Assembly (NCBI RefSeq): GCF_025232395.1
Contig: NZ_CP065938.1
Coordinates: forward strand, 2,108,001-2,172,000
DNA: 64,000 nt
DNA from: Taurinivorans muris
GTDB taxonomy: Bacteria > Desulfobacterota > Desulfovibrionia > Desulfovibrionales > Desulfovibrionaceae
Direction: 5' to 3'
Shown: one piece after another, positions 43,860 to 52,978 of the stretch
Position numbering within the stretch: the stretch's first letter is position 1
How the letters are laid out: every line of letters begins with the position of its first letter
The notes under the pieces: model-generated
The model's input: the letters and a program-made list of their open reading frames with translations, nothing else
Database searches by the model: none
What the model was told of the DNA's origin: nothing
Position numbers and translations under genes: made by a program

Positions 43860-44831
43860 ATGGTTATTTTTTTTCAAAAAGCAATAAAATTTGTAGTATT
43901 GCCGTTGTTTTTGGCATTTGTTGCTTTTTTGGGAGAAGTGCGGGCGAAACCTCCCGATGTGGTTGTTGTTGATAAAGATACTGATAAGCCCTATCCTTTT
44001 GACATATTGAAAGCCAATACGTGGCAGCCCGTTGAAAAAGGCCTGCAATTCTTGAGAATGTCGGAAACCGTCATGAGGGATAGGGGAGAAGGGGAAAATC
44101 AGAAATTACCCGTAACTGTCGATTTTGATATTCTGAAATTCGACCCTGCATATTTTGATTTTTCCGTATACGGAGCCGTGACCGATAAGACGGAAAGCAA
44201 GGCTTTGCTTGTCTGGCTTCAGCAGTATGATTTAACGGCAGTCATTAATTCGTCCATGTATTTGACCGACGGAAAAACCAGTATCGGCTATTTGCGGAAA
44301 AATGACGTTTATAACAATAATCATATCGGAAAAAGTCTGGGAGCGTTTTTCGTTTCTTGCCCTTATGAAAAATATCAGGGAAAAATTCCTTCCTGTTCTA
44401 TCATTTACGATAATGACCCGGATTTGGACACTTACTTTTCGCAAACGGAAAAAGAAAGGACCCTTGAAAATGCGCTGAAAAAATACAGCGTTGTGGTGCA
44501 GAATTTTAAACTCGTCGATTTGCCTGACAATCAAAGCGAATGGAAAGCGCAGCGGCGGCATTCCATTGCCGCTGTCGCTCAGGACGAGGATAATGAAATC
44601 CTATTGATGTATGCATCAAAACCTCTGACCGTTCAAGAATTTCGTACTGTACTGCATAAAAACGGTCCGTTAAGAATTAAAAGAGCCATGTATGCGGAAG
44701 GCGGTGCGGAGGCGAGCATGGCATACAGGAAAAAGACTGTTTTTTTATGGCAACATGAGGAAAACATTATGCTTTTTTTAAAAGGAACCGTAAAGCTTCC
44801 CAACATAATAGGCATAAAACGGAAACAATAA
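43860..44831 (+). CDS. Secreted phosphodiester glycosidase (NAGPA-domain) protein
   Basis: A 323-residue exported protein with a signal peptide (cleavage after about residue 29, VRA-K) and a NAGPA-type phosphodiester glycosidase domain (PF09992): AVINSSMYLTDGKTSIGYLR around residues 125-145 and a C-terminal MYAEGGAEASM block. In characterised relatives such domains remove N-acetylglucosamine from a phosphodiester. In bacteria these are thought to act on cell-wall or capsule glycans, but no substrate is visible here. It is followed by sstT on the same strand after 100 bp. Confidence 0.8.
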   Translation: MVIFFQKAIKFVVLPLFLAFVAFLGEVRAKPPDVVVVDKDTDKPYPFDILKANTWQPVEKGLQFLRMSETVMRDRGEGENQKLPVTVDFDILKFDPAYFDFSVYGAVTDKTESKALLVWLQQYDLTAVINSSMYLTDGKTSIGYLRKNDVYNNNHIGKSLGAFFVSCPYEKYQGKIPSCSIIYDNDPDLDTYFSQTEKERTLENALKKYSVVVQNFKLVDLPDNQSEWKAQRRHSIAAVAQDEDNEILLMYASKPLTVQEFRTVLHKNGPLRIKRAMYAEGGAEASMAYRKKTVFLWQHEENIMLFLKGTVKLPNIIGIKRKQ

Positions 44832-44931
44832 TTTTTGCCGGCGGTATTTGTTTTATGAATAATTGTTGCAAAACAGAAAAAATAAGCATACAGTGCAAAC
44901 TGTAAATCTTTCATTTGTAAGAGAGGTCATT

Positions 44932-46191
44932 ATGAGTTTACAAAACGCTGGCTTTTTTGGTTCAGCTTTAAATTGGTACATGAAATCATCTTTAATCCTG
45001 CTTATTTGTATCGGTATGGTTTTAGGTGTGTTTTTGGGCGTTGTTGCTCCAAGTTATGCGGGCAGTTTTTCCCTTTTGGGCGATTTGTTTGTCGGGGCGC
45101 TGAAAGCTATTGCTCCGGTCCTTGTTTTCACTCTTGTCTGTGCTTCCGTGACAAACCATGAAAAAGGGACTGAAACAAAAATCAAACCTTTGATTGTTTT
45201 GTATTTGGTAAGCACCTTTGCCGCAGCCCTTATCGCTGTCATTGCAAGTTTCATGTTTCCGACCACGTTGCAATTGCAAGCTGCCGAAGCCGGCGAAGCC
45301 GTGCAGACTGTCAGCCAAGTCTTGAAAAACTTGGTTGTGCAGGTTGTTACGAACCCGATTACGGCTCTTTCCCAAGCAAACTACATCTCCCTCATCTTTT
45401 GGGCTGTCGCTTTTGGTTTCGGTTTCCAGCATTGTTCCGATACAACCAAAAAATTCATTATTGATTTGGGACATACCGTTTCCGATGTCGTAAGAATGAT
45501 TGTGCGCTGCGCTCCTTTCGGTATTTTCGGTCTTGTATATACTGTTGTCGGTGAATTTGGCATTGACGTTCTTGTCGGCTACGTGCGGGTTTTGGCAGTG
45601 CTTCTCGGTTCAATGTTCTTTGTGGCTTTTATCGTCAATCCGATTATCGTATACGCAAAACTCCGTCAAAACCCATATCCCCTTATTTGGTTCTGCATTA
45701 AAAACAGCGGGGTGACGGCATTCTTCACCCGTTCTTCCGCCGCCAACATTCCTGTGAATATGGATTTGTGCCGCCGTCTGAGCTTGCCTGAATCTACTTA
45801 CTCCATTTCCATTCCTCTAGGCGCTACTATCAATATGGCGGGCGCCGCAATCACCATTACCGTGCTTACCTTGGCTGCCGCTACCACGCTCGGTATCCAA
45901 GTAAATCTATTAGACGCATTGTTATTGAGCGTTGTCGCTTCTTTGTGCGCTTGCGGGGCGTCAGGCATTGCAGGCGGTTCCTTGATGCTTATTCCTTTGG
46001 CTTGCAGCCTTTTCGGCATCAGCAACGATATTGCTTTCCAAGTTGTCGGCGTAGGCTTTATCATCGGTGTTCTTCAAGACTCCACGGAAACCGCGCTGAA
46101 TAGTTCAACCGACGTCGTATTGACTGCCACGGCGGTATTGACGCCTCTTGATGATGTGACAGCCCGTGTCCATGCCGCAGTTGAAAATTAA
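44932..46191 (+). CDS. sstT: Sodium:serine/threonine symporter SstT
   Basis: Inner-membrane transporter of the dicarboxylate/amino acid:cation symporter family. Very close to E. coli Sst[38 protein letters not shown] and [15 protein letters not shown] are near identical, with the hairpin loops HP1/HP2 and substrate-coordinating Asn/Asp residues kept. The 419 residues form eight helices plus two hairpins. ATG 44932 follows AGAGGT. A good intrinsic terminator is 28 bases after the stop, so it is monocistronic or ends its operon. Confidence 0.95.
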   Translation: MSLQNAGFFGSALNWYMKSSLILLICIGMVLGVFLGVVAPSYAGSFSLLGDLFVGALKAIAPVLVFTLVCASVTNHEKGTETKIKPLIVLYLVSTFAAALIAVIASFMFPTTLQLQAAEAGEAVQTVSQVLKNLVVQVVTNPITALSQANYISLIFWAVAFGFGFQHCSDTTKKFIIDLGHTVSDVVRMIVRCAPFGIFGLVYTVVGEFGIDVLVGYVRVLAVLLGSMFFVAFIVNPIIVYAKLRQNPYPLIWFCIKNSGVTAFFTRSSAANIPVNMDLCRRLSLPESTYSISIPLGATINMAGAAITITVLTLAAATTLGIQVNLLDALLLSVVASLCACGASGIAGGSLMLIPLACSLFGISNDIAFQVVGVGFIIGVLQDSTETALNSSTDVVLTATAVLTPLDDVTARVHAAVEN

Positions 46192-46217
46192 TACGTTTTT
46201 ATTTTCAATAAGATAAA

Positions 46218-46246
46218 AAAAGGCACAGCTTATGTGCCTTTTTTTG
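46218..46246 (+). terminator. Terminator after sstT
   Basis: AAAGGCACA-GCTTA-TGTGCCTTT with a T run: a clear rho-independent terminator. Confidence 0.9.
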
Positions 46247-46550
46247 TGCCTTATTGTCCTTGGCTTTATGCGTTATAAGCCGCCGGGGGAATTTGGCAGA
46301 CCTTCCGGTTTATGATTTTATTGCCATGGTTCATAAAAAGCGTTTTGCATAGGTATCGATAGGCTGTTTTATGCTCGGAAAGGGCGGCGTGAAATTATGG
46401 AATGAACATATTGAAGATGAGATAGGTGCATATTCCTTTTGGTTTTGGATCGCATGTATGAAACGATATGCTCAAAACAACGATGCTTTGCTTTGAAAAG
46501 AAATTGCATTCTCATGGGAAAAGGGTGTTACTCCTGAATGAGGCACAAAA
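46246..46550. other. Gene-free region between two terminators
   Basis: About 300 bases between the ends of sstT and cstA, bounded by a terminator on each side. No frame with a ribosome binding site, tRNA or repeat was recognised; the longest open frames have no similarity I can place. Confidence 0.5.
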
Positions 46551-46580
46551 AAAGACCGGCATATGATCCGGTCTTTTTTT
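46551..46580 (-). terminator. Terminator of cstA
   Basis: AAAGACCGG-CATATGAT-CCGGTCTTT, with T runs on both sides. On the minus strand it lies 25 bases after the cstA stop. Confidence 0.88.
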
Positions 46581-46600
46581 GTCTGTTTTTTATTTTGTGA

Positions 46601-48037
46601 TTAGTCGTCTGTCGGAGCACCCTCGATATTCTTGTTTGCAAAAGCAAGGAAAGAACCGATGGCGATAAGGGCGCCCGCAATGCCGATGTATACGGAAATG
46701 GTATAATCAATACCGAAACCTAAGTTTTTGTCCATGCAGATGTAACAGACTACGACGGAAGTCATAAAGGTCGCAGGAATGCTTGCAATCCAGTGGAAAC
46801 GACCCTTGCGGTAAAGGTAAGCCGCACCCGCCCAAAGCATGATACATGCCAAGGTTTGGTTTGACCAGCCGAAATAACGCCAGATAACGTTGAAGTCGAC
46901 TTGTGTAAGGATAGCGCCGACAATGAAGAGCGGAATGGCGATGGAAAGACGGTTTTTGGAAGGTGTTTGGTTGAAGTTGAATACTTCCGCAATGGTGAGG
47001 CGGGCTGCACGGAAAGCGGTGTCGCCGGAGGTGATGGGAAGAACAATAACGCCAAGAACAGCTAAAATACCGCCGATTGAACCCATGAGGCTAAGAGCTG
47101 ATTGGTTGACAACGTTTGCGGGACCGCCGCTGGCAAGAGCCGCTTGCAATTCGGCAGGGCTTTGATAGAACGTCATGCCGACAGTCGCCCAAATAAGAGC
47201 GATGAAGCCTTCGCCGATCATCGCGCCATAGAAAATAGGACGTCCGTAGCTTTCTTTTGTAAGGCAGCGGGACATGAGCGGAGATTGGGTTGCGTGGAAG
47301 CCGGAAAGAGCGCCGCAGGCAATGGTAACGAAGATAAGCGGATAAATCGGAAGAGGATTGTCTCCGGGGAATTGGTTTGTCATTTCCGCCGCAGGATAGA
47401 AATCATAGCCTTTCACAAAAAGCATGACAGTCATGCCAATCGCCATGATAAGCAAAACAGCGCCGAAAATGGGATATAAGCGGCCGATGATCTTATCGAT
47501 AGGCAAAATGGTTGCAAGAAGATAGTATACAAAAATGATGATAAGCCAAACATTCATGTCGATGCTTGTGAGGTTTTTAAGAAGCATGGCTGGTGAAGTC
47601 ATGAATACGACGCCGACAAGCAAAAGAAGGATGACCGCGAATAACTGCATGATACGTTTGAACACATTGCCTAAGTTATAGCCGACAATGTTTGGAACGT
47701 TCGTTCCTTTGTAACGGATGGAAAGCATGCCTGAGAAGTAGTCATGGGTGGCACCGGCGAAAATGCTGCCGATAACAATCCACAATAATGCAGTCGGACC
47801 GTACAATGCACCGAGGATAGGTCCGAAAATAGGTCCAATTCCGGCAATGTTCAAAAGTTGGATAAGCCAAATCTTAATTGGTGACATCGGAACATAGTCA
47901 ACGCCGTCAGCCATTGAAATCGCAGGAGTTACACGGTTATCGTCCTCGCCGAAAATTTTGGCGACGATTTTACCGTAAACCAGATACCCTACCAACAATG
48001 CTGCACAAGCGAGTAAAAAGTAAACATAACCTGGCAT
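46601..48037 (-). CDS. cstA: CstA-family carbon starvation / pyruvate transporter
   Basis: A 478-residue inner-membrane protein with about 12 helices. The N-terminal helix starts MPGYVYFLLACAALLVGYLV and the family blocks GIGPIFGPILGALYGP and GATHDYFSGMLSIRYKG are present. CstA homologues import pyruvate (BtsT/CstA) and peptides in E. coli. It is shorter than E. coli CstA (about 700), as in many anaerobes. Pyruvate uptake is a reasonable inference for a fermenting or sulfidogenic gut bacterium. It is divergent from uvrC. Confidence 0.92.
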   Translation of the reverse strand: MPGYVYFLLACAALLVGYLVYGKIVAKIFGEDDNRVTPAISMADGVDYVPMSPIKIWLIQLLNIAGIGPIFGPILGALYGPTALLWIVIGSIFAGATHDYFSGMLSIRYKGTNVPNIVGYNLGNVFKRIMQLFAVILLLLVGVVFMTSPAMLLKNLTSIDMNVWLIIIFVYYLLATILPIDKIIGRLYPIFGAVLLIMAIGMTVMLFVKGYDFYPAAEMTNQFPGDNPLPIYPLIFVTIACGALSGFHATQSPLMSRCLTKESYGRPIFYGAMIGEGFIALIWATVGMTFYQSPAELQAALASGGPANVVNQSALSLMGSIGGILAVLGVIVLPITSGDTAFRAARLTIAEVFNFNQTPSKNRLSIAIPLFIVGAILTQVDFNVIWRYFGWSNQTLACIMLWAGAAYLYRKGRFHWIASIPATFMTSVVVCYICMDKNLGFGIDYTISVYIGIAGALIAIGSFLAFANKNIEGAPTDD

Positions 48038-48230
48038 AACGCACCTCGTTTTAGGTTAAAAAATTTTGAAACTGTTTGTAAATAGTATTAAGTCCATGAC
48101 TAGTCAATAAAAAAATTTGAATCTACGCTTATTTTCACTAAAAAAGGCATTTTTTGCTGAAATATGCTTGCCCGGTTTTATCGGCTTGAAAAATTTCTGT
48201 TTTTTGGCACAATGAGACCATGAGGTGAAA

Positions 48231-50159
48231 ATGGAAAGACCGAATGCAATCCCGACAAGCCCCGGTGTTTATCTGTATAAGGATAAAGGCGGAAGAATCA
48301 TTTATGTTGGCAAAGCGCGTAATTTAAAAAAACGTGTTCTTTCTTATTTCCGTCCCGACGAGCAGTTGACCGCAAAAACAAGAGCCATGATGAGCCATGC
48401 CGTTTCCGTTGAATTTTTAACCACGAGCACGGAAAAAGAAGCATTGCTCTTGGAAGCGAGCCTTATAAAAAAGCACAGACCGCATTACAATATTGTTTTG
48501 CGTGATGACAAGCAGTATATTTTATTCAGAATTGCGGTAAAAAACGCTTATCCGCGTTTGGAGGTGGTGCGGAAGGTGAAAAAGGACGGTGCGCATTATT
48601 TCGGACCGTTCACTTCTTCGCAGGCTGCGCGGGAAACGTGGAAAGCCCTCCATTCTGTTTTTCCTTTGCGCCGCTGTAACGACAGGGCTATGAAAAACAG
48701 GGTGCGTCCTTGTCTTTATCATCATATCGGGCTTTGTTTGGCTCCTTGTTCCGGAGAGGTGCGCCAAGAAACGTATTTTGAAATCATTCAGAAAGTCGAA
48801 TTGCTTTTATCAGGGAAATCACGTGAACTTCTTGAAATGATCACCCGAAAAATGGAAGAAGCGTCGGAAAATTTGGAATTTGAAGAGGCTGCGAAACTTC
48901 GTGACCAAAAATTTGCCATAGAGAAAACCGTCGAGAAGCAAGGGGTTGTTTTTCATAACGGGACGGATATGGACGTTATGGGGCTTTGTTCGCGCGGGGA
49001 CGGCTTGGCTCTTGCCGTGCTTTTTGTACGCGGCGGGCAAGTGATTGATAAGGCGGCTTTTTTTTGGGCGGGGCTTGTCATGGAAGATGCGAACGAGCTT
49101 TTGCTCGGATTTTTAACGCAGTTTTATTCACAGGATAAGGATATTCCGCCCCGCATCGTTTTGCCTTGGGCTTTGACGGCGGAAAAAGAAGAAAGCGTGG
49201 AAAGTCCGGCTCTTATCGGGGCGTTAGGGGCTGATTACGCTTTGCAGGAACATGAGGAAGATTTGGAAAGCATTGCCGCAATGCTCAGCGAATGGCGAGG
49301 GGCGAACGTGCGGATTGTGGCGGCACGGACCAAGGATGATGAAAAGCTTGTGGAAATAGCCAAAACCAATGCGCGGGAAACTGTTTATAAACGTTCCGAT
49401 TTAGGTATGGACGAACGTTTGGCGGCTCTTTTTAAAGTGCAGGAGCCTATCCGCAGAATCGAATGCGTCGATGTTTCCCATACTTCCGGAACAGCGACAA
49501 AAGTCGGGCTGGTTGTCTATCAGGACGGAAAGCCGCATAAAGCCGATTACCGCGTTTGGAATATGGAAAATACCAACGGGGACGATTATTTGGCTTTGTC
49601 GCAATGGGCGAAACGCAGAGCGGAACACGGCGCGCCGTGGCCGCATTTATTGCTTATTGACGGCGGACGCGGACAGGTGAACAGCGTGCATGCGAGTTTT
49701 CAGGAATTTTTCAGTGCGGTGCATGTTCGTGATTCCCAAAGTTTTGATTTGGAAGAGGGGCGTTTGCCTTTTGTGCTTGCAGGCATTGCCAAAGCCCGTG
49801 ATGAACAGGGGCATGCGGACAGGAGGGCAGGCAATTTGGCGGACAGGATTTTCCTGCCTGACAGGACAAATCCTTTGCCTTTTAAAGAAGGGAGTTCCGA
49901 ACTCTTGTTTTTGCAGTCCATTCGTGACGCCACCCATGATTTTGCCATAGGCAGGCATAGGCAGGCGCGCAACAAGCAGGGACTGGACGCGCAGCTTTTG
50001 CATTTGCCCCATGTGGGACAAGAAACGGCAAAGCTTTTGTGGCAGCATTTTAAAAGTATTGAAGAAATGAAAAAAGCCGGTGTTGAGGAGCTAATGAAGC
50101 TGCCGAAAGTGGGAAGAAAAAAAGCTTTACAGCTTCGCGACAGCCTGCAAAAATTATAA
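48231..50159 (+). CDS. uvrC: Excinuclease ABC subunit C
   Basis: Makes the 3' and 5' incisions of nucleotide excision repair. The 642-residue protein has the GIY-YIG nuclease (SPGVYLYKDKGGRIIYVGKA, residues 10-29), a UVR motif (NLEFEEAAKLRDQ), the RNase H-like domain with VDVSHTSGT and DGGRGQV, and a C-terminal helix-hairpin-helix pair (PKVGRKKALQLRD). ATG 48231 is preferred over GTG 48225, which has no proper site upstream. A terminator follows. Confidence 0.96.
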   Translation: MERPNAIPTSPGVYLYKDKGGRIIYVGKARNLKKRVLSYFRPDEQLTAKTRAMMSHAVSVEFLTTSTEKEALLLEASLIKKHRPHYNIVLRDDKQYILFRIAVKNAYPRLEVVRKVKKDGAHYFGPFTSSQAARETWKALHSVFPLRRCNDRAMKNRVRPCLYHHIGLCLAPCSGEVRQETYFEIIQKVELLLSGKSRELLEMITRKMEEASENLEFEEAAKLRDQKFAIEKTVEKQGVVFHNGTDMDVMGLCSRGDGLALAVLFVRGGQVIDKAAFFWAGLVMEDANELLLGFLTQFYSQDKDIPPRIVLPWALTAEKEESVESPALIGALGADYALQEHEEDLESIAAMLSEWRGANVRIVAARTKDDEKLVEIAKTNARETVYKRSDLGMDERLAALFKVQEPIRRIECVDVSHTSGTATKVGLVVYQDGKPHKADYRVWNMENTNGDDYLALSQWAKRRAEHGAPWPHLLLIDGGRGQVNSVHASFQEFFSAVHVRDSQSFDLEEGRLPFVLAGIAKARDEQGHADRRAGNLADRIFLPDRTNPLPFKEGSSELLFLQSIRDATHDFAIGRHRQARNKQGLDAQLLHLPHVGQETAKLLWQHFKSIEEMKKAGVEELMKLPKVGRKKALQLRDSLQKL

Positions 50160-50175
50160 AAAAAATAGGTTGTTA

Positions 50176-50209
50176 AAAAGAGCCATGTTTTGCATGGCTC
50201 TTTTTTTGA
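50176..50209 (+). terminator. Terminator after uvrC
   Basis: AAAGAGCCATG-TTTTG-CATGGCTCTTT followed by T run: a strong hairpin, probably also ending the leftward flavoprotein gene. Confidence 0.9.
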
Positions 50210-50226
50210 TATGTCAAGGAAAAGGC

Positions 50227-50769
50227 TTATTGATTGATAGCGGTGACAATTTCTTGTATTTTAGTTTCAAAATCCGGACATTTGATGATATCGCCTATTC
50301 CAAAAGCGGAAAAAGACGCGGAGCAGATATGGTTCCAACATAAGAAATTGCTGATGCTAGAAAATTGTTCTGCAATAAGTTCGTATTGGCGTGTTTTAGG
50401 TCCGCTGCCTCCGACAACCACGCTGACTGTCTTCTTCGGTTTTTGTTTAAAAATGTTTTGACGGGCAACAAATTTGTCAATGAACAGTTTCAGCTGCCCT
50501 GACATTCCTATCCAAAATACCGGAGTGCCAAAAACAATGCATTCAGCGTCGTTGATTTTTTGGAGCATAGTATTGGTATCATCCCTTTGAACGCAAAAAC
50601 CATCATTTTTTTTACATTCAAGACAGGCAAGACAAGGCGTTACCGTCATGGAATAGGATTGCAGTAATTCCACTTCATGATCCGCTTGGAGTTTTTTTTC
50701 AAGCGCTTGCAAGGCTAATGCGGTGTTGCCTGTGCGGCGGGGACTACCATTTATCATTAAAATTTTCAT
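50227..50769 (-). CDS. Iron-sulfur flavoprotein (Isf-type, flavodoxin fold)
   Basis: A 180-residue flavodoxin-fold reductase. The FMN phosphate loop SPRRTGNT (9-16) is present, and the CX2CX2CX6C motif PCLACLECKKNDGFC (Cys46, 49, 52, 59) matches the compact cysteine motif of iron-sulfur flavoproteins. Such proteins use FMN and a 4Fe-4S cluster to reduce oxygen or peroxide in anaerobes, which fits an oxygen-stress role; the physiological donor is unknown. AAGGAC precedes ATG 50769. It lies 37 bp after purE on the same strand. Confidence 0.86.
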   Translation of the reverse strand: MKILMINGSPRRTGNTALALQALEKKLQADHEVELLQSYSMTVTPCLACLECKKNDGFCVQRDDTNTMLQKINDAECIVFGTPVFWIGMSGQLKLFIDKFVARQNIFKQKPKKTVSVVVGGSGPKTRQYELIAEQFSSISNFLCWNHICSASFSAFGIGDIIKCPDFETKIQEIVTAINQ

Positions 50770-50806
50770 GATACGTCCTTTTATGAGAATATGCGGTTGT
50801 TGAACA

Positions 50807-51304
50807 TTATCGATATTTTTCTTCAATCTCTTTGGCTGTTTTTTCAACGGTATCAATGAAATACTGTCGTTCTTTCAAAAGCGCTTCCGCAACTTCGGGG
50901 TCGTGAAGAGCGATAATCTGCGCCGCCATATAGCCGGCATTTTTTGCTCCCGCCTTGTCCAGCGCCACTGTTCCGACCGGAAATCCCGCGGGCATTTGCA
51001 CTGTTGCCAAAAGGGAATCAAGCCCGTTCAGGGAAGAACCTGTCAAAGGTATTCCGATAACAGGCTTAATGGTGCGGGCGGCAACAGCTCCTGCAAGGTG
51101 GGCAGCCATTCCGGCTGCGCAGATGAAAACCTGACAGCCTTGTTTTTCCAGTTCGTCAACGATTTTCTCCGTGCGGAGCGGTGTGCGGTGTGCGGAGGAA
51201 ACCGTAAAACGGTAACTGATACCGAGTTTTTTCAATACTTCAACGCAAGGACTGATCGTGTTTTCATCAGAAGCGGAACCCATTAAAATACCGACTTGAA
51301 CCAT
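50807..51304 (-). CDS. purE: N5-carboxyaminoimidazole ribonucleotide mutase PurE
   Basis: Shifts the carboxyl group of N5-CAIR to give CAIR in purine synthesis. The 165-residue protein has the family core [13 protein letters not shown] and [10 protein letters not shown] (catalytic His in the SAHR motif), [12 protein letters not shown] and [12 protein letters not shown] longer frame to 51367 lacks a site and overlaps purD. It lies 19 bp after purD. PurK, the partner carboxylase, is not in the window. Confidence 0.95.
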   Translation of the reverse strand: MVQVGILMGSASDENTISPCVEVLKKLGISYRFTVSSAHRTPLRTEKIVDELEKQGCQVFICAAGMAAHLAGAVAARTIKPVIGIPLTGSSLNGLDSLLATVQMPAGFPVGTVALDKAGAKNAGYMAAQIIALHDPEVAEALLKERQYFIDTVEKTAKEIEEKYR

Positions 51305-51323
51305 GGCTGTTCCTTTTTTCGTA

Positions 51324-52607
51324 TTATTTGTTTTGTAAACGTTTAATGCCTTTATCTCCGATGTCACGGCGATAATAGGAATTTTCCATTTTTATTTTGC
51401 CAATTGCTTCATAAGCTTTATTTTTTGCTTCTTGCAAACTTTCGCCAAGTGCGGCAACGCAAAGTATTCTTCCGCCGTTGGAAAGGGTTTTTCCGTTCTC
51501 CGCCTTTGTGCCCGCATGGAAAACTTTTACGTCATTCAACGCATCGGCAGCGGCAATACCTGTTATTTCCATACCTTTCGGATAGCTTTCCGGGTATCCT
51601 TTTGCAGCGAAAACAACACCGAGGGCGGATTGGGGATAGAGTTCCAATGCAATGTTTTTTTCTTTTAATTTTCCTTCAACGCACGCCTGCATAACGGGAA
51701 GGATATCGCTTTTCATCCGCATGAGCAAAGGCTGGCATTCAGGGTCGCCGAAACGGACATTGTACTCAAGAACTTTCACTCCCTTTGCTGTCATCATAAG
51801 CCCTGCATACAAAATGCCTTTGAATGGCGTGCCGCGTTGAGCCATTTCCTTAAGCAGGGGGCGGACCGTGATATCTGCCAATTTCTCAAGTTCTTCATCC
51901 TGTGCGAGAGGAGCGGGACTGTATGCGCCCATTCCGCCGGTATTCGCTCCCACATCGCCTTCACCGATGGCTTTATGGTCTTGGGCGGAGGGCAGAGCGA
52001 GGGCGTTTTCTCCGTCACAAAAACAGAGCAAGGAAAGCTCTTCGCCTGCTAAAAATTCTTCAATGATAATGGTATTGCCGGCGTCGCCGAATTTCTTATC
52101 GCCAAGCATGGATTTTGCGGCGTCTTTTGCTTCTTGGACGCTTTGGGCGATAATCACGCCTTTTCCCGCTGCCAAGCCGTCAGCTTTAATGACGAGCGGA
52201 GCTTCGTGTTTATCGATAAAAGCGAACGCTTTTTCCATATCTTGGAATGTTCCGTAAGCGGCTGTCGGAATACCCGCCGCAACCATCACTTCTTTTGAAA
52301 ACGCTTTGCTTCCTTCAAGCTTTGCGCAGGCTTTGCTCGGACCGAAACAAGGAATGCCGATAGCTTCCATGGCGTCGGTTATGCCGAGCGTAAGAGGAAG
52401 CTCCGGTCCGGGAACAACAAAATCAATCTTTTTTTCCTGTACGAATTTGACGAGCCCGTCAATATCCTTATCAGAAACAGGCACATTATGTTCTTGGGTT
52501 CCTCCGTTTCCGGGAGCGACAAAAATTTCCTCTGCAAGGGGACTTTGATTGAGCTTCCATGCAAGAGCATGCTCACGCCCGCCAGAACCGATAACTAAAA
52601 TACGCAA
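51324..52607 (-). CDS. purD: Phosphoribosylamine-glycine ligase PurD
   Basis: Second step of purine synthesis: joins glycine to phosphoribosylamine with ATP. The 427 residues begin MRILVIGSGGREHALAWKL and contain the ATP-grasp segments VIKADGLAAGKGVII and the metal site LEYNVRFGDPECQPLL. It is upstream of purE, so both are probably transcribed together. A 370-bp gene-free stretch separates it from the next gene upstream. Confidence 0.96.
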   Translation of the reverse strand: MRILVIGSGGREHALAWKLNQSPLAEEIFVAPGNGGTQEHNVPVSDKDIDGLVKFVQEKKIDFVVPGPELPLTLGITDAMEAIGIPCFGPSKACAKLEGSKAFSKEVMVAAGIPTAAYGTFQDMEKAFAFIDKHEAPLVIKADGLAAGKGVIIAQSVQEAKDAAKSMLGDKKFGDAGNTIIIEEFLAGEELSLLCFCDGENALALPSAQDHKAIGEGDVGANTGGMGAYSPAPLAQDEELEKLADITVRPLLKEMAQRGTPFKGILYAGLMMTAKGVKVLEYNVRFGDPECQPLLMRMKSDILPVMQACVEGKLKEKNIALELYPQSALGVVFAAKGYPESYPKGMEITGIAAADALNDVKVFHAGTKAENGKTLSNGGRILCVAALGESLQEAKNKAYEAIGKIKMENSYYRRDIGDKGIKRLQNK

Positions 52608-52978
52608 GGGAAACCTCCAATAGTTTTATGTGACTGAAGTATAAATCGTTTCAGCGATATTTTCAATTTTAATTTTTGAAGTTGAATATTAAACTCACGA
52701 AATTTGTTTTTTGTCATGATGTTGCTGTCAAATGAAGCAATAATGCCATAGCGCCTTGTGGGCGGAATGGGGTTTTGAAGTGCTGCGGTCAATGAATTAT
52801 TATCTCTGTTATAGCTGAACACAGTGAAATTTGAGCCGATATGAGGGAACAGTTTTTGATTGCATAGCCGCAGCGTTAAACCTATTGCGCTTTTTGAAAA
52901 TTGTCTTTTCTGTCGATATGCCGTTTACCGGATAAAATAAAGCAATTCATAGCAAGAGCAATTTTTTATCATACCGTG
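52608..52978. other. Gene-free region upstream of purD
   Basis: About 370 bases between purD and the phosphomannomutase gene. It should hold the purD-purE promoter. I looked for a purine-type riboswitch core and did not see one, nor a strong hairpin or an open frame with a ribosome binding site. Confidence 0.5.
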
